From NCBI GenBank assembly GCA_934101595.1, contig CAKORR010000005.1, positions 1 through 64,000 of the forward strand: a DNA stretch of 64,000 nucleotides. The letters are read 5' to 3'. Origin of the DNA: an uncultured Bacilli bacterium. Lineage in GTDB: Bacteria > Bacillota_I > Bacilli_A > RF39 > UBA660. The notes beneath the pieces were generated by a model. That model was not told the origin of the DNA, made no database searches, and saw only the letters and a list, made by a program, of their open reading frames with translations. The translations under genes and the position numbers were made by a program. This document shows positions 50,499 through 60,721 of the stretch, piece after piece (the stretch's first letter is position 1; each line of letters opens with the position of its first letter).

Positions 50499-51380
50499 TT
50501 AAAATTCCTTTTTTTCATGGGGATGATTCTTGTAATCATTCTTTATTTTTTCATTACTTAAATGAGTATATATTTGAGTAGTTGATATATCGCTATGCCC
50601 TAATAGTTCTTGAACTATTCTTAAATCAGCGCCATTATTGATCATATGAGAAGCAAATGAGTGTCTTAAAGTATGGGGTGATATATCTTTTTTTATATTT
50701 TTTTCAAAACATATTTTTTTAATTATCTTAAAAAAGCCTTGTCTTGTCATTTGTCTACCAAAATTATTCAAAAAAACATATTCAGAGATATTATTTTTAA
50801 GGATTAAATTGCGGTAGGTTGTAATATAATCCTTTAAGTATGCCGAGGCAACTTCTCCAAACGGAATTAATCTTTCTTTACTTCCCTTTCCATAAACACG
50901 AATTAAATCATCAGTAAAAGAAATATTTGATATTTTTAAATTTATAAGTTCAGATACTCTAAGGCCTGTTGAATATAGTAATTCAAGCATAGCTTTATTA
51001 CGATAATCCAAAGGTGTTTTAGTTAGTATATCAAGAAGAATGTCTACCTCCTCTATTGTTAAAAAATTAGGTAATTTTTTTCTTAATTTTGGCTGAGATA
51101 TATCTTCAGTTGGATTTATTTTAATCCTACCAATAAAATTTAAATATTTATAAAAAGTTTTTAATACTGTCAAATAATGAGCTCTTGTGGTATCACTCTT
51201 CTCTCTATTCATTTCCAAGAATTTTTTTACATCTTTTCTAGTTACATTAGTAGTATCTTTTTTGGATAAAGAATTTAAAAATAATTGTAAATTTTCTTCA
51301 TATGATTTGACAGTATTTTCGCTTAATTTTCTTTCATATTTTAAGTAATCTAAGAAATCTAAAATATTTTGATCTTCCAT
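50499..51380 (-). CDS. xerD: Tyrosine recombinase XerD/XerC
   Basis: The 293-residue protein has the SAM-like N-domain (about 1-85) and catalytic domain with Arg in STGLRVSEL, Lys in YGKGSKERLIP, HTLRHSFASH (HxxR), and the His and nucleophilic Tyr in GHSDISTTQIYTH. It resolves chromosome dimers at dif. It lies 4.5 kb from attR and is the likely host enzyme used by the inovirus. A second Xer is not seen in the window. Confidence 0.93.
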   Translation of the reverse strand: MEDQNILDFLDYLKYERKLSENTVKSYEENLQLFLNSLSKKDTTNVTRKDVKKFLEMNREKSDTTRAHYLTVLKTFYKYLNFIGRIKINPTEDISQPKLRKKLPNFLTIEEVDILLDILTKTPLDYRNKAMLELLYSTGLRVSELINLKISNISFTDDLIRVYGKGSKERLIPFGEVASAYLKDYITTYRNLILKNNISEYVFLNNFGRQMTRQGFFKIIKKICFEKNIKKDISPHTLRHSFASHMINNGADLRIVQELLGHSDISTTQIYTHLSNEKIKNDYKNHPHEKKEF

Positions 51381-51459
51381 AAAATCACACTCGCTAAAAT
51401 AATTATATCTCTAAAATCATTTTTTGGCAAAATATGATATAATAAATAATGGTGATTTT

Positions 51460-52677
51460 ATGGAACTACTAGCTAATATGTTAAGACCTAAAAAACTATC
51501 CGAAGTTATTGGCCAAACTCATTTAATTGGTAAAGATAAAATAATAACAAATATGATCCAAAACAAAAAGCTTTTTTCAATGATTTTATATGGTCGCCCT
51601 GGCATTGGTAAAACAAGTATTGCCAATGCCATAGTTGGTGAACTAGATATTAAGTATCGCTTTTTAAATGCAACAGTAAACAATAAAAATGATTTTGATA
51701 TAGCCATTGAAGAAGCGAAAATGTATGGCGAAATGATACTCATAATTGATGAAATACATCGTATGAATAAGGATAAGCAAGATATTCTTTTACCGCATAT
51801 CGAATCAGGGTTAATTATTTTAATTGGGTTAACTACTTCCAACCCATACCATAAAATTAACCCTGCAATACGAAGCAGGTGCCAAATATTTGAATTACAT
51901 GATTTGACTGATCAAGAATTATTGGAAGGATTAAAAAAGGCCACAAAGTTTTTGAAAGATGTAAAGATTGATGATGAGGCTCTTTCTTTTATAGTATCTT
52001 ATGCAAATGGTGATTTAAGGAGCGCTATCAATTTTCTAGAAATTGCATATTATTCAAGTAATAATAAAGTTATAACAATTGATTTATTAAAAAAGATTAA
52101 TTCTAAAGCTGTTTTCTTACATGACAAAAATGAGGATGGACACTATGATGTGTTAAGTGCCTTTCAAAAATCGATTAGAGGAAGTGATCCTGACGCTGCT
52201 ATTCATTATTTAGCGAGATTAATAGTGGCTGGGGATTTAGACAGTATTTATAGACGGTTATCAGTTATTGCTTATGAGGATATTGGGCTTGCTAATCCAA
52301 GCATTGGTCCAAAGTTAATGGCTGCTATTCACGCCGCCGAACTAGTTGGCCTTCCAGAGGCTAGAATTCCTCTTGCTGAAATTACTATTGAAATGAGCTT
52401 ATCACCTAAAAGTAATAGTGCTTATTTAGCGCTAGATTCAGCCATTAAAGATATAGAAAGCGGTAATTCTGGCAGAGTGCCTGATCATATAAAAACCTCT
52501 TCTAAAACATATCTTTACCCTCATGATTATCCAAACGATTATGTGTATCAAGAATACTTACCAAAAAAACTTGCTGATAAAAAGTATTACACCCCTAAAA
52601 AAAATGGCTATGAAGCGACAATTAAAGCTATTTACGATAAATTAGAGAATATAAAAAGCAAAAATAATCATTCATAA
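51460..52677 (+). CDS. rarA: Replication-associated recombination protein RarA
   Basis: The 405-residue AAA+ ATPase has an N-terminal RPKKLSEVIGQTHLIG, Walker A GRPGIGKTS, Walker B LIIDEIHRMNKDKQD and the C-terminal MgsA domain with SGRVPDHIK and YLYPHDYPNDYV. It acts at stalled forks. In Bacillus its gene (yrvN) is next to 6S RNA and yrvM; here these lie 4.5 kb away with surface genes in between. ATG at 51460 follows GGTGAT. Confidence 0.93.
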   Translation: MELLANMLRPKKLSEVIGQTHLIGKDKIITNMIQNKKLFSMILYGRPGIGKTSIANAIVGELDIKYRFLNATVNNKNDFDIAIEEAKMYGEMILIIDEIHRMNKDKQDILLPHIESGLIILIGLTTSNPYHKINPAIRSRCQIFELHDLTDQELLEGLKKATKFLKDVKIDDEALSFIVSYANGDLRSAINFLEIAYYSSNNKVITIDLLKKINSKAVFLHDKNEDGHYDVLSAFQKSIRGSDPDAAIHYLARLIVAGDLDSIYRRLSVIAYEDIGLANPSIGPKLMAAIHAAELVGLPEARIPLAEITIEMSLSPKSNSAYLALDSAIKDIESGNSGRVPDHIKTSSKTYLYPHDYPNDYVYQEYLPKKLADKKYYTPKKNGYEATIKAIYDKLENIKSKNNHS

Positions 52678-52697
52678 TTAAATGAATGATTATTTTT
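52660..52697. terminator. Bidirectional terminator between rarA and the adhesin
   Basis: A perfect stem (AATAATCATTCA and its complement) with an eight-base loop lies between two convergent genes, with A and T runs at the ends. Confidence 0.85.
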
Positions 52698-52699
52698 TA

Positions 52700-55600
52700 T
52701 TAATTTTCTTTTCTTCTTTTAATTTTTACTAAACCTAATAAAATAGATGACAATCCTAATACGCTTAGCCAAGGATTTGTATCAATTCCAGTTTTAGGAG
52801 GCTCTATATCTCCTTCTCCAGCTGACACATAATATACTTTTATAACATTTTCATCGTTATTGTTTGAAATAGTAAGTGGAAGATTCTCTACTTTATCTAA
52901 GGCATAATATGTTGGCATTTTATCAGTATATGTTTCAACAACATCTAAGAAAGATTGATTTGTAAACACATCAGTTTTAGAACTATCTATTTCGCCATCT
53001 AGATAATATAAAACACTATAAGAAAGGTCAGTTCTTTTATTATATTTAAATACAATTTCGTTTAATGCTTCATTGTAATGAACTGTTAATGTTTTTCCCT
53101 TATCTTTAGTGGTATATCCATCAATATCTATTGGATATTCTTTAACCTCGCACATATAAGTTTGATTTTCAACTATTTTGCGTGGAGCGATTTCTTTATT
53201 AGTCTCAGCATCAATGTATTTTACAACATATCTTAAATCATTTCTTTTCTCGTATAAAAATACTATAACATTCTCGCCTTCATCACTAATTGTAATCATT
53301 TTAATTGGCTCTGAAACAAGTTTGTATCCATCTATTTTAATATATTCTTCTTTTATAACATCTTTGTATTTTAGATTTCTTACTACCTTGTTATCACTAA
53401 TTGAATTGCCTGTTTTTTTATCCAAATATTTAACTGCATAACTTAAATTATCTTTTATTTTGTAATAAAAAACTATTTCATTGTTTTCTACATCAATTTT
53501 AAGTTCTTTGGTTTTTTCATCATCTAATACATAGCCTTTTATATCTATGGCATCTTCTTTTACAACATTCCTGTATCTTTGATTTTTTACAACTTTTTCA
53601 TTCTCTAGAGACTTACCAGTTTCTCTATCTAAGTATTTTACTGTGTATTCTAAATCAGTTCTAATGGTATATCTAAATACTATTTCATTATTTTCGGTAT
53701 TTATTTCGATTGATTTAGTATTATCACCCATTAATATATAGCCTTTTATTTCAATTGCTTCTTCAGTATGAATAGATTTATATTCTTTATTTTTAATAGT
53801 TTTAGAGTTTGCAATTTCATTATTAGTTTCATCATCAACATAACGTACTTTAACACTATATTTCTTTCTTGGGTATAAGAATTCAATTACTTTATTTTCT
53901 TCATCAATAACCACATCTTTAGTGCTTTCTTCGGGCATTAAATAACCTTTTAAAGCTGGTTTAGCAGTAAGATGAACATTTTCCATATAAGTTATATTAT
54001 CAAACTTTTCATCGTCATATAAAGGTGTTCTGTCAACTAAATCAAGATATCTTACAGTGTATTTGAAATCAGTTCTCTTGTAATAACAAACATTAATATA
54101 ATTATCCTGATCTTTAACGACATATGAACCACTTTCATGCATGTTAGATGAACTAACTACACCATTTTTATAGCCAAAACTTGGCTTATAAGCATTTAAA
54201 ATATCATCATTTAATGTCACTTCGTCTAAAAATGTCTTATTTTCTTCAGTAGCACTACCAAGTTTATTTGAATTATCTTGTGAATCTTTAAAATAATTAA
54301 TCGTATATTTTAAATTACTTTTTTTAGTGTAAATTATATTTATAATATTTTTTTCGTTATCAATATTAATCACAAAGTCTTTATTTTCATTAATAGTGTT
54401 ATATCCATCTGGCTTTTTTAGATTTTCATCAACATTAATTAGTGATCCAACCTCACCTTTTCCATTTAATCTATACAGTAAATTATCTTCTGACATACTG
54501 TCTTTATAATAATTAACTTGATAGTTACTTAAAATGTAATAAACTGATGAACTGTCAGAAATTTTAACAGAGTCTTTAGAGTTATTAGGCTTATCATATG
54601 AAACTTCCGCATATTCATTAGTTTCATTCCATCCATTTGAAAGATGGCTTTCTAAAGCTTTTATTTTAAAACTTACACTACTACCAGTTTCAGTAATATT
54701 ACCTATATCAAATGTTATTTCATTATCATTAATTGTAGCATTGGAAGGTGAAGCACTTCCAGGTATATATTCAAATCCTTCTTTTATTACATCTTTTATT
54801 TTAGCATTAGTTCCAGCTGGTGATGTAGTTGTAATATTACTAGTTATAGCTTTAAAATCATCATTTAACTTATTTCCTGTATTAGCTAAATAAAAGTAAC
54901 TAGGTTTTGTAGCAATATTTTGTAATAACTTTTTCTCGTCTTTATATTTATATTCTGGATCAAATCCAAAGCCTATTGTAAAAATATCATCAACGATACC
55001 TTTTGCATAATTTGCAGCGTTCATAGTATCATTAACATAATTTTCAGTAGTCCATTCTAAATCACCTGGTAAATCATAACTTTCTGGCATTCCGTCAGTA
55101 AGTAAAATAATATGTTTTGAGTCTTTACCATTCAATTTATTAGCTGCTAAACGTAATCCAGCGGCAATATTAGTAGCAGATTCAAGGCCTGAAAATTCAC
55201 CTTCAGAAAAATGACTCTCTTCAGCGGAAAAATCAGATTTAGTAAATGCTTGCGATTTAAAATTCCTTTGTAATTTGGCATTATCCCCAAATTCAACTAA
55301 GGCTATTTTCGCTTTTGGATACTTCTTTAATAAACTCTTAGAAAATTCAATCGCTTTCTCTTTAGCAATATTTATTTTGTAATCATATTCACATTGCCAA
55401 TCATATTCACATTCATTCTTTGACATTTTCCATGCCATAGTTGTTGATATATCCAATACAAAAACTATATAAGGCACGGCTTCTTTAAATTCTGATGTAG
55501 TAACATTTTTGCCTTTAACGTCTAATGTAACTAAGTATTCGCCATCAACATCTGTTTTACTTACTGTCTTAGTTAATTTAACATCTCCTGGTTTAGATAA

Positions 55601-55747
55601 TGAGCCATTATCATTTACAGGATCTTTAATGTCCCAAGTTTTATTAGTATTTGCTAATACTATTCCATAATTTCCAAAATTTGAAAAAAGAATTGCAAAT
55701 ACCATAAAAATTCTTAATAAAAAATCAAATTTAGTATTCTTTTTCAT
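52700..55747 (-). CDS. VWA-domain surface adhesin with MucBP-like repeats and PPKTG anchor
   Basis: The 1,015-residue protein has a signal peptide (about 1-32) and a VWA domain (about 92-310) with MIDAS DISTT (Asp99, Ser101, Thr103) and LLTDGMPES. A DUF11-like beta domain follows (about 310-405), then eight or so MucBP-like repeats of about 70 residues (pattern YxVKYLDxxTGxxxxxxKVVxNxxYxxVVKE). The C-terminus is PPKTGIDTN, a hydrophobic segment and KIKRRKEN. Repeated CEYD within the VWA could form a disulfide. It is a large extracellular adhesin anchored by the sortase encoded just upstream. Confidence 0.88.
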   Translation of the reverse strand: MKKNTKFDFLLRIFMVFAILFSNFGNYGIVLANTNKTWDIKDPVNDNGSLSKPGDVKLTKTVSKTDVDGEYLVTLDVKGKNVTTSEFKEAVPYIVFVLDISTTMAWKMSKNECEYDWQCEYDYKINIAKEKAIEFSKSLLKKYPKAKIALVEFGDNAKLQRNFKSQAFTKSDFSAEESHFSEGEFSGLESATNIAAGLRLAANKLNGKDSKHIILLTDGMPESYDLPGDLEWTTENYVNDTMNAANYAKGIVDDIFTIGFGFDPEYKYKDEKKLLQNIATKPSYFYLANTGNKLNDDFKAITSNITTTSPAGTNAKIKDVIKEGFEYIPGSASPSNATINDNEITFDIGNITETGSSVSFKIKALESHLSNGWNETNEYAEVSYDKPNNSKDSVKISDSSSVYYILSNYQVNYYKDSMSEDNLLYRLNGKGEVGSLINVDENLKKPDGYNTINENKDFVINIDNEKNIINIIYTKKSNLKYTINYFKDSQDNSNKLGSATEENKTFLDEVTLNDDILNAYKPSFGYKNGVVSSSNMHESGSYVVKDQDNYINVCYYKRTDFKYTVRYLDLVDRTPLYDDEKFDNITYMENVHLTAKPALKGYLMPEESTKDVVIDEENKVIEFLYPRKKYSVKVRYVDDETNNEIANSKTIKNKEYKSIHTEEAIEIKGYILMGDNTKSIEINTENNEIVFRYTIRTDLEYTVKYLDRETGKSLENEKVVKNQRYRNVVKEDAIDIKGYVLDDEKTKELKIDVENNEIVFYYKIKDNLSYAVKYLDKKTGNSISDNKVVRNLKYKDVIKEEYIKIDGYKLVSEPIKMITISDEGENVIVFLYEKRNDLRYVVKYIDAETNKEIAPRKIVENQTYMCEVKEYPIDIDGYTTKDKGKTLTVHYNEALNEIVFKYNKRTDLSYSVLYYLDGEIDSSKTDVFTNQSFLDVVETYTDKMPTYYALDKVENLPLTISNNNDENVIKVYYVSAGEGDIEPPKTGIDTNPWLSVLGLSSILLGLVKIKRRKEN

Positions 55748-55758
55748 AGTTTTCCTCC

Positions 55759-56433
55759 TTAATTAATTTTTTTTGCACTTATGACTAAAAATGAATTTGC
55801 CGGTTTATAATAACATGTTTGTAGTGTGATAATTTTATCATTTTTATTCACTGAAACATGAGTATCATAAATACTTTCTTCCTTGAGCCAATTTAAGTGT
55901 GTAATCCAATCGGAATCATTAAAACTAACAATAGTGTGAGGATATTTTTTAGCCTTTTTGATCATTATCGAAAAAATCTCCCACTTAGTCTCTTCAGAAT
56001 TTAGATTTAAATAAATATACTTATTTTTAATATAAAAATCCTCATTTAAATAAAGTTCCAAATCATGAAAAACTGCATTTTTTAATGTTCTCGAATTATG
56101 ACCATATATTAATAATTTACGGTCTATAATATTGTTACGATAATCTAAAAACACTTTGTCTGGATATTTTAAATAAAATTTATTATCATTTGCCTGAAAT
56201 ATTTTTGTATTAATATTTGTGTTAGGAATTTTTATATATCCTACGATGTTTTCATCTTTTATTTTGTCACTCTCTTTTTTATCTGTAACAATATCTTTAT
56301 TATATTCGTTACTCTTAATAGTAGATACAGCCTTATCATTGATGCTAATATTCTTATATCCAAAAGTAAATAATATTATTATCAATAAAAAGCTTGCCAG
56401 AACAACCTTTAAATTTTTCACAAAGGTCCACAC
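55759..56433 (-). CDS. Sortase (class B-like) lacking the usual catalytic arginine
   Basis: The 224-residue protein has an N-terminal membrane segment (about 8-26) and a sortase beta barrel with His112 in LIYGHNS and Cys207 in TLQTC. The expected Arg about nine residues after Cys is missing: the sequence reads YYKPANSFLVISAKK. It is in operon with the VWA adhesin, 11 bp downstream. It probably attaches that adhesin at PPKTG if active. Confidence 0.82.
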   Translation of the reverse strand: MWTFVKNLKVVLASFLLIIILFTFGYKNISINDKAVSTIKSNEYNKDIVTDKKESDKIKDENIVGYIKIPNTNINTKIFQANDNKFYLKYPDKVFLDYRNNIIDRKLLIYGHNSRTLKNAVFHDLELYLNEDFYIKNKYIYLNLNSEETKWEIFSIMIKKAKKYPHTIVSFNDSDWITHLNWLKEESIYDTHVSVNKNDKIITLQTCYYKPANSFLVISAKKIN

Positions 56434-56464
56434 TCCCTTTTAAGAATATTCGAACACACAATTA

Positions 56465-56492
56465 ATAGTACCATATTAAAACGTAATGTCAA
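56465..56492 (-). promoter_or_regulatory. Sigma-A promoter of the sortase-adhesin operon
   Basis: On the minus strand, TTGACA (56487-56492) and TACTAT (56465-56470) are 16 bp apart, about 30 bp before the sortase start. Confidence 0.6.
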
Positions 56493-56516
56493 CACTATTT
56501 GTCTTATAATGTCGTT

Positions 56517-57191
56517 TTAACGAATTAAGTCACTAATCACATGGCTAGCAATTATAAATCCTGCAGCATTCGGTACAAAAGGTGTACTTCCGGGTACTCT
56601 ATCGGAAACTTTTTTAGGAAGTTCGTCACTTGTTAAAACAACACATTTTTTTAAATTAATATGCTCATTTTTAACGATTTTTCTCATTACTTTAGCAACT
56701 GGATCATTCATAGTTTTATCTAAAGTAGTAATTTTTAGTTTGGTCGGATCAAAACGATTACCTGTACCAAGGCAAGTTATTAGTTTTCTATTATTATTAA
56801 AAGCATATTTTATAATATCTTTTTTAGTGGTTATCGTATCACAGGCATCAATTATATAATCATAATCATTAAGTATTTCCAAATTATTTTTAGTAAGAAA
56901 AGTAGCCAGAGCCGTAATATTACACTCAGGATTTATGCTTTTTGCTCGTTTTTCGGCAACATCAACTTTTTTAAAACCAATATTATCCATATTAGTAATA
57001 ATTTGCCTATTAAGATTAGTAATATCTACATTATCATTATCAATTATTTTAATGTTTTTTATACCACTTCTTACTAGACCTTCTAAGACTGCTCCACCTA
57101 CTCCTCCAACACCAACTATTACAACTTTAGCGTTTGCTATTTTTAAAAAATCACTTTCACTAATTATTTTCTTTAATCTATCAAATTGCAC
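56517..57191 (-). CDS. tcdA: tRNA threonylcarbamoyladenosine dehydratase
   Basis: The 224-residue E1-like ATP-binding protein has GVGGVGGAVLEGLVRSG (about 27-43), IDNDNVDITNLNRQ and YIIDACD, ending GSTPFVPNAAGFIIASHV. It converts t6A37 to its cyclic form in tRNA. It matches YrvM of Bacillus and lies next to 6S RNA as there. The start is GTG with GGAGTGATATT. Confidence 0.9.
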   Translation of the reverse strand: MQFDRLKKIISESDFLKIANAKVVIVGVGGVGGAVLEGLVRSGIKNIKIIDNDNVDITNLNRQIITNMDNIGFKKVDVAEKRAKSINPECNITALATFLTKNNLEILNDYDYIIDACDTITTKKDIIKYAFNNNRKLITCLGTGNRFDPTKLKITTLDKTMNDPVAKVMRKIVKNEHINLKKCVVLTSDELPKKVSDRVPGSTPFVPNAAGFIIASHVISDLIR

Positions 57192-57204
57192 AATATCACT
57201 CCAT

Positions 57205-57386
57205 TAAAAAACCCAAAAGGTAGTTTGCTGTGATAAAAAACCTGCACACGCAAGGTGGGTATGCACATGACTATCTTTAGGATCCTAATTCACTTAATGG
57301 ATTAGTCTTCAACACGGATAATCAATTAGATTCCCTTATATATCACTTAGTCGGTTTTATGAAAAACAAACTATCCTTCCAGGTAT
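57205..57386 (-). ncRNA. ssrS: 6S RNA
   Basis: A non-coding stretch of about 180 nt follows a TATAAT box (57391-57396). Its 5' end (CCTGGAAGGATAGTTTG) pairs with its 3' end (CAAACTACCTTTTGGG), which is followed by T6, giving the closing stem of a long rod. An internal CCTTGCGTGTGCAGG hairpin is also present. In B. subtilis 6S-1 RNA (bsrA) lies directly upstream of yrvM/tcdA, as here. 6S RNA binds RNA polymerase holoenzyme and mimics an open promoter. Confidence 0.75.
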
Positions 57387-57440
57387 TAATATTATAACAT
57401 ATTTTCTAATTCTAATACATAAAATTTATCATCTTTACAT

Positions 57441-59201
57441 TTAATTAACTTCTGATTTCCAGCATTTTGAAACGTCGCAACTTGAACTATAAGGAGTTGG
57501 GTTTGGCATATCCATTTTAATGATCATAGGAATTTTAAAAGCACTTCCAAAACCTACACAACTTCCTGGTTGCAATACTTTTTGCTTTTCTATTACATCA
57601 CTTGATATATTTGGTAACATTTCTTCAATATATTTTATGTCTTTAGGATGGGTCATTTTAAAAATCAAAAAGTTTGAACATTGAGCAATAACGGTATCAG
57701 AAATTTCAACTGGTCTTTGGGAAATAATGTCAAGTAAAACTCCATATTTACGTCCTTCTTTAGCAATACGGTCAAAAATATTATAACCAATCAAGAAAGT
57801 ATCAATATCTTTTTGAATATATCTATGGGCTTCTTCTAAGAACAAATGATATGGTTTACTTGCTCTATCTTTCATTTTTTTAGAAGCTTCAAATAATAAT
57901 CTTGAAAATATTTTAACAATTACTTTGGCGTAAACATCATCAATATCTTCCAAATTTATATTAATAATTTGAGCTTCAGCGCCATTTATTTTAGACAAGG
58001 AATCAATATATTCATTTACATCCCAATACTTATCTCCTGAAAAGTAAGAGCCAACTTTGCTAGTAATTATACTATTAATTCTTACTTTCAAAATTATAGC
58101 GTCAGAATAAAGATTTTCATTTCCTTGAAATCCTTCACTAATTAATGTGAATTCTAAAGCTTTTCCAAAATCCTTAATAGAATAATAACTATTATCTGGA
58201 ACGACTATATTTTCAATATCATCTTTAATATAACTTAATATATAGTTAGTAATTAAAACACTTTCCCCAAAATAGCCATTCGAATCAATTTCAAAACATT
58301 CACTAAATGTTCTAGTGTAACCTAATCCAGGTATCACTGAATCAAAGTTAAATTCCTGGGTATTACATACTTCGATAATAGTGAATATTTCATTTTTTTT
58401 ACTAGCTGTTGTTTGATTAGAAAATAAAACTGCTAGTAATGCTTTTGCAATTAAATGATTTTTATAAATTCTTGCTTCTTCGTTATTTTGGGCAAATATC
58501 TTGGCTAATCTTATCGTTCTTTCAATTATTGGAAGTTGGCTGTGATTTGTAGCTTGTAACATTAAAGCCCAATCATCAAGGGTTAATAAATGAGTTGGAA
58601 TATCAAGCTTAAAATCATTTGCTGACTCCACATTAGTAGTAATAAATTTATAATTATAATTAGGATCAATTTGATTTAACGAGCTGAATGCATTTTTATA
58701 CTCGCCATATGCATCAAAGAAAAATAATTTTGCTTTAGCTGTGTGCATATTGGGATTTGCAAATATATTTTGAACAATTCTTGAAACACCACAAGATTTA
58801 CCACTACCTGAATTACCAAATATCGCTAAATGGTTTGAAAATAACGCGTTGATTTCCGGATAAATAGTAAAATTTTTATAGGTTGCACTACGGCCAAGTT
58901 CAAATGATTTATCACTTGGAGAGCCTATTAATAAAAGCAGCTCAGAATTATTAATTATTCTTATTTTTGAAGACAATAATGGTTTTCTCATAATACCATT
59001 TAAATATCTTCCATTTACATACTCACCTAGAAATCTAATTTTCATAGTTTTATCATTTAATTCAGTAATTTCTCCTAATATTCTTTGATCTTGCGATTCA
59101 AAAATAACATGAACATTCATTAAATCTGCTGATATATTGCCTTGTGAAATATTTTCAACCTCTGCAATATTATCAGAAATGTAAAGTATCCTTCCAAACA
59201 T
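57441..59201 (-). CDS. HerA-like ATPase (DUF87)
   Basis: The 586-residue protein has an N-terminal HAS-barrel-like domain (about 1-105), Walker A FGNSGSGKSCG, Walker B LFLEEAHRYI and a final QCSNFLIFKMTHPKDIKYIEEM block, as in the HerA/FtsK superfamily. The function is unclear; HerA proteins translocate DNA in repair and defence, often with NurA or a Sir2 partner. None is adjacent here. ATG at 59201 follows GAGGTGA. Confidence 0.82.
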   Translation of the reverse strand: MFGRILYISDNIAEVENISQGNISADLMNVHVIFESQDQRILGEITELNDKTMKIRFLGEYVNGRYLNGIMRKPLLSSKIRIINNSELLLLIGSPSDKSFELGRSATYKNFTIYPEINALFSNHLAIFGNSGSGKSCGVSRIVQNIFANPNMHTAKAKLFFFDAYGEYKNAFSSLNQIDPNYNYKFITTNVESANDFKLDIPTHLLTLDDWALMLQATNHSQLPIIERTIRLAKIFAQNNEEARIYKNHLIAKALLAVLFSNQTTASKKNEIFTIIEVCNTQEFNFDSVIPGLGYTRTFSECFEIDSNGYFGESVLITNYILSYIKDDIENIVVPDNSYYSIKDFGKALEFTLISEGFQGNENLYSDAIILKVRINSIITSKVGSYFSGDKYWDVNEYIDSLSKINGAEAQIININLEDIDDVYAKVIVKIFSRLLFEASKKMKDRASKPYHLFLEEAHRYIQKDIDTFLIGYNIFDRIAKEGRKYGVLLDIISQRPVEISDTVIAQCSNFLIFKMTHPKDIKYIEEMLPNISSDVIEKQKVLQPGSCVGFGSAFKIPMIIKMDMPNPTPYSSSCDVSKCWKSEVN

Positions 59202-59269
59202 AATAGTCACCTCTTATTATGAATAAATTATAACATAACCATAAAAAAAAGTAAAAATTAATTTACTTT

Positions 59270-60721
59270 CTAATTGTTTAATTTATCATTTAATAACTCT
59301 TTTGTTATAACAGGATTAGCTTTTCCTCTAGTTTCTTTCATAACTTGGCCAACAAAAAAGTCAAAAAGATTAGTTTTACCAAGCTTATACGCTTCAACTT
59401 GATTTTGATTATTACTAATTATTGTTTCAATTATTTCTTTTAAAATTGCCTTATCAGATATTTGACTATCTAATTTTTCAATTAATAATTTTGGCTCTTT
59501 TTTTTCAAGTAGAGCCTTCGTAAATACTTCTTTGGCTTGTTTAGAAGAAATATTACCACTTAATATGGCGTCAATAATTTCTTTTAAGTAAACTGGAGTA
59601 ATAAAGAATTCATCTATTGAAATATTTTCTTTATTTAATTCTCCAATTATATTAACACACAACCAATTAGAGGCCATAACCGCATCAATATTTAACGCTA
59701 AACACTTATCATAATAATCAGATATACTCTTTTCTTTAATTATAGTTTGAGCATCATTTTCTTTAACGTTTAAATCCATATATCTCTTTTTGCGTTCATA
59801 TGGCAATTCTGGAATTTCTTTTTTTATTTCCTGAAGCCATTTGCTAGTTATTTTATATTTAGGTATATTTGGTTCAACAAAGTATTTATAATCAATGGCA
59901 TCAACCTTTGAACGCATAAACTTAGTTACGCCGGCTTCTTCATCCCAGCGTCTTGTTTCTTGCTTTACTTCCTCAAAATAAGTGTTATTTTCTTTAGCTT
60001 TAATTTGTCTTTCAATTTCATAGTTTATGACATCTTTTACAGCACTAAATGAATTAACATTTTTAATTTCTACTTTAGTTCCCCAATTCATAGGATCAGT
60101 TGGATCTTTTTCACTATCCATTATTGAGACATTGACATCGCATCTGATTTGGCCTTTTTTACTATCAGCATCAGATATATTAGCATATCTGTAAATAAGA
60201 CGCATATGTTCTAAAAAAGCTACAGCATCATTAGCGTTGTGCAAATCAGGTTCTGTGACTAATTCTAATAAAGGTACTCCTGCTCTATTATAATCAATCA
60301 TACTATTATTTTCATAATGGTCTAAAGAAGCAGAGTCTTCTTCTAGGTGAATATTATTAATTCTTATAGTTTTTTCTTCACCATTGCTAGTAAATTTTAC
60401 TTCACCATCAATTCCTACCGGAATTGGCTTTGTATCTTGGGTTATTTGATATCCTTTAGGTAAATCAGGATAATAGTAATTCTTTCTTTCAAAGTACATA
60501 TATTCTGGTTGCTTACAAGACAAAATAATACTTGCCATTAGTGATTTTTTTACAGCTTCTTTATTTACAACCGGAAGTGTACCTGGAAATCCAAGATCAA
60601 CTGGTCTAATATTACTATTAGCGTATTCTGTAAATTCATTTTTGGCTGATGAAAACACCTTTGTGTTTGTTTTACTTATTTCACAATGCATTTCCAATCC
60701 AATGCAAGGTATATACTTCAT
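59270..60721 (-). CDS. gatB: Asp/Glu-tRNA amidotransferase subunit B
   Basis: The 483-residue GatB has GLEMHCEISKTNTKVFS, RKNYYYPDLPKGYQI and FNRAGVPLLE-type motifs (here YNRAGVPLLELVTEPD), and a C-terminal YqeY-like domain ending FVGQVMKETRGKANP. It activates the misacylated tRNA and feeds ammonia from GatA. Start and gatA stop overlap. Confidence 0.97.
   Translation of the reverse strand: MKYIPCIGLEMHCEISKTNTKVFSSAKNEFTEYANSNIRPVDLGFPGTLPVVNKEAVKKSLMASIILSCKQPEYMYFERKNYYYPDLPKGYQITQDTKPIPVGIDGEVKFTSNGEEKTIRINNIHLEEDSASLDHYENNSMIDYNRAGVPLLELVTEPDLHNANDAVAFLEHMRLIYRYANISDADSKKGQIRCDVNVSIMDSEKDPTDPMNWGTKVEIKNVNSFSAVKDVINYEIERQIKAKENNTYFEEVKQETRRWDEEAGVTKFMRSKVDAIDYKYFVEPNIPKYKITSKWLQEIKKEIPELPYERKKRYMDLNVKENDAQTIIKEKSISDYYDKCLALNIDAVMASNWLCVNIIGELNKENISIDEFFITPVYLKEIIDAILSGNISSKQAKEVFTKALLEKKEPKLLIEKLDSQISDKAILKEIIETIISNNQNQVEAYKLGKTNLFDFFVGQVMKETRGKANPVITKELLNDKLNN

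Noticed and set aside
50499..51380. XerD as an integrase belonging to a mobile element
   Set aside because: The protein has normal Xer length and motifs, no att repeats flank it, and it lies outside both elements; a host Xer role is simpler.
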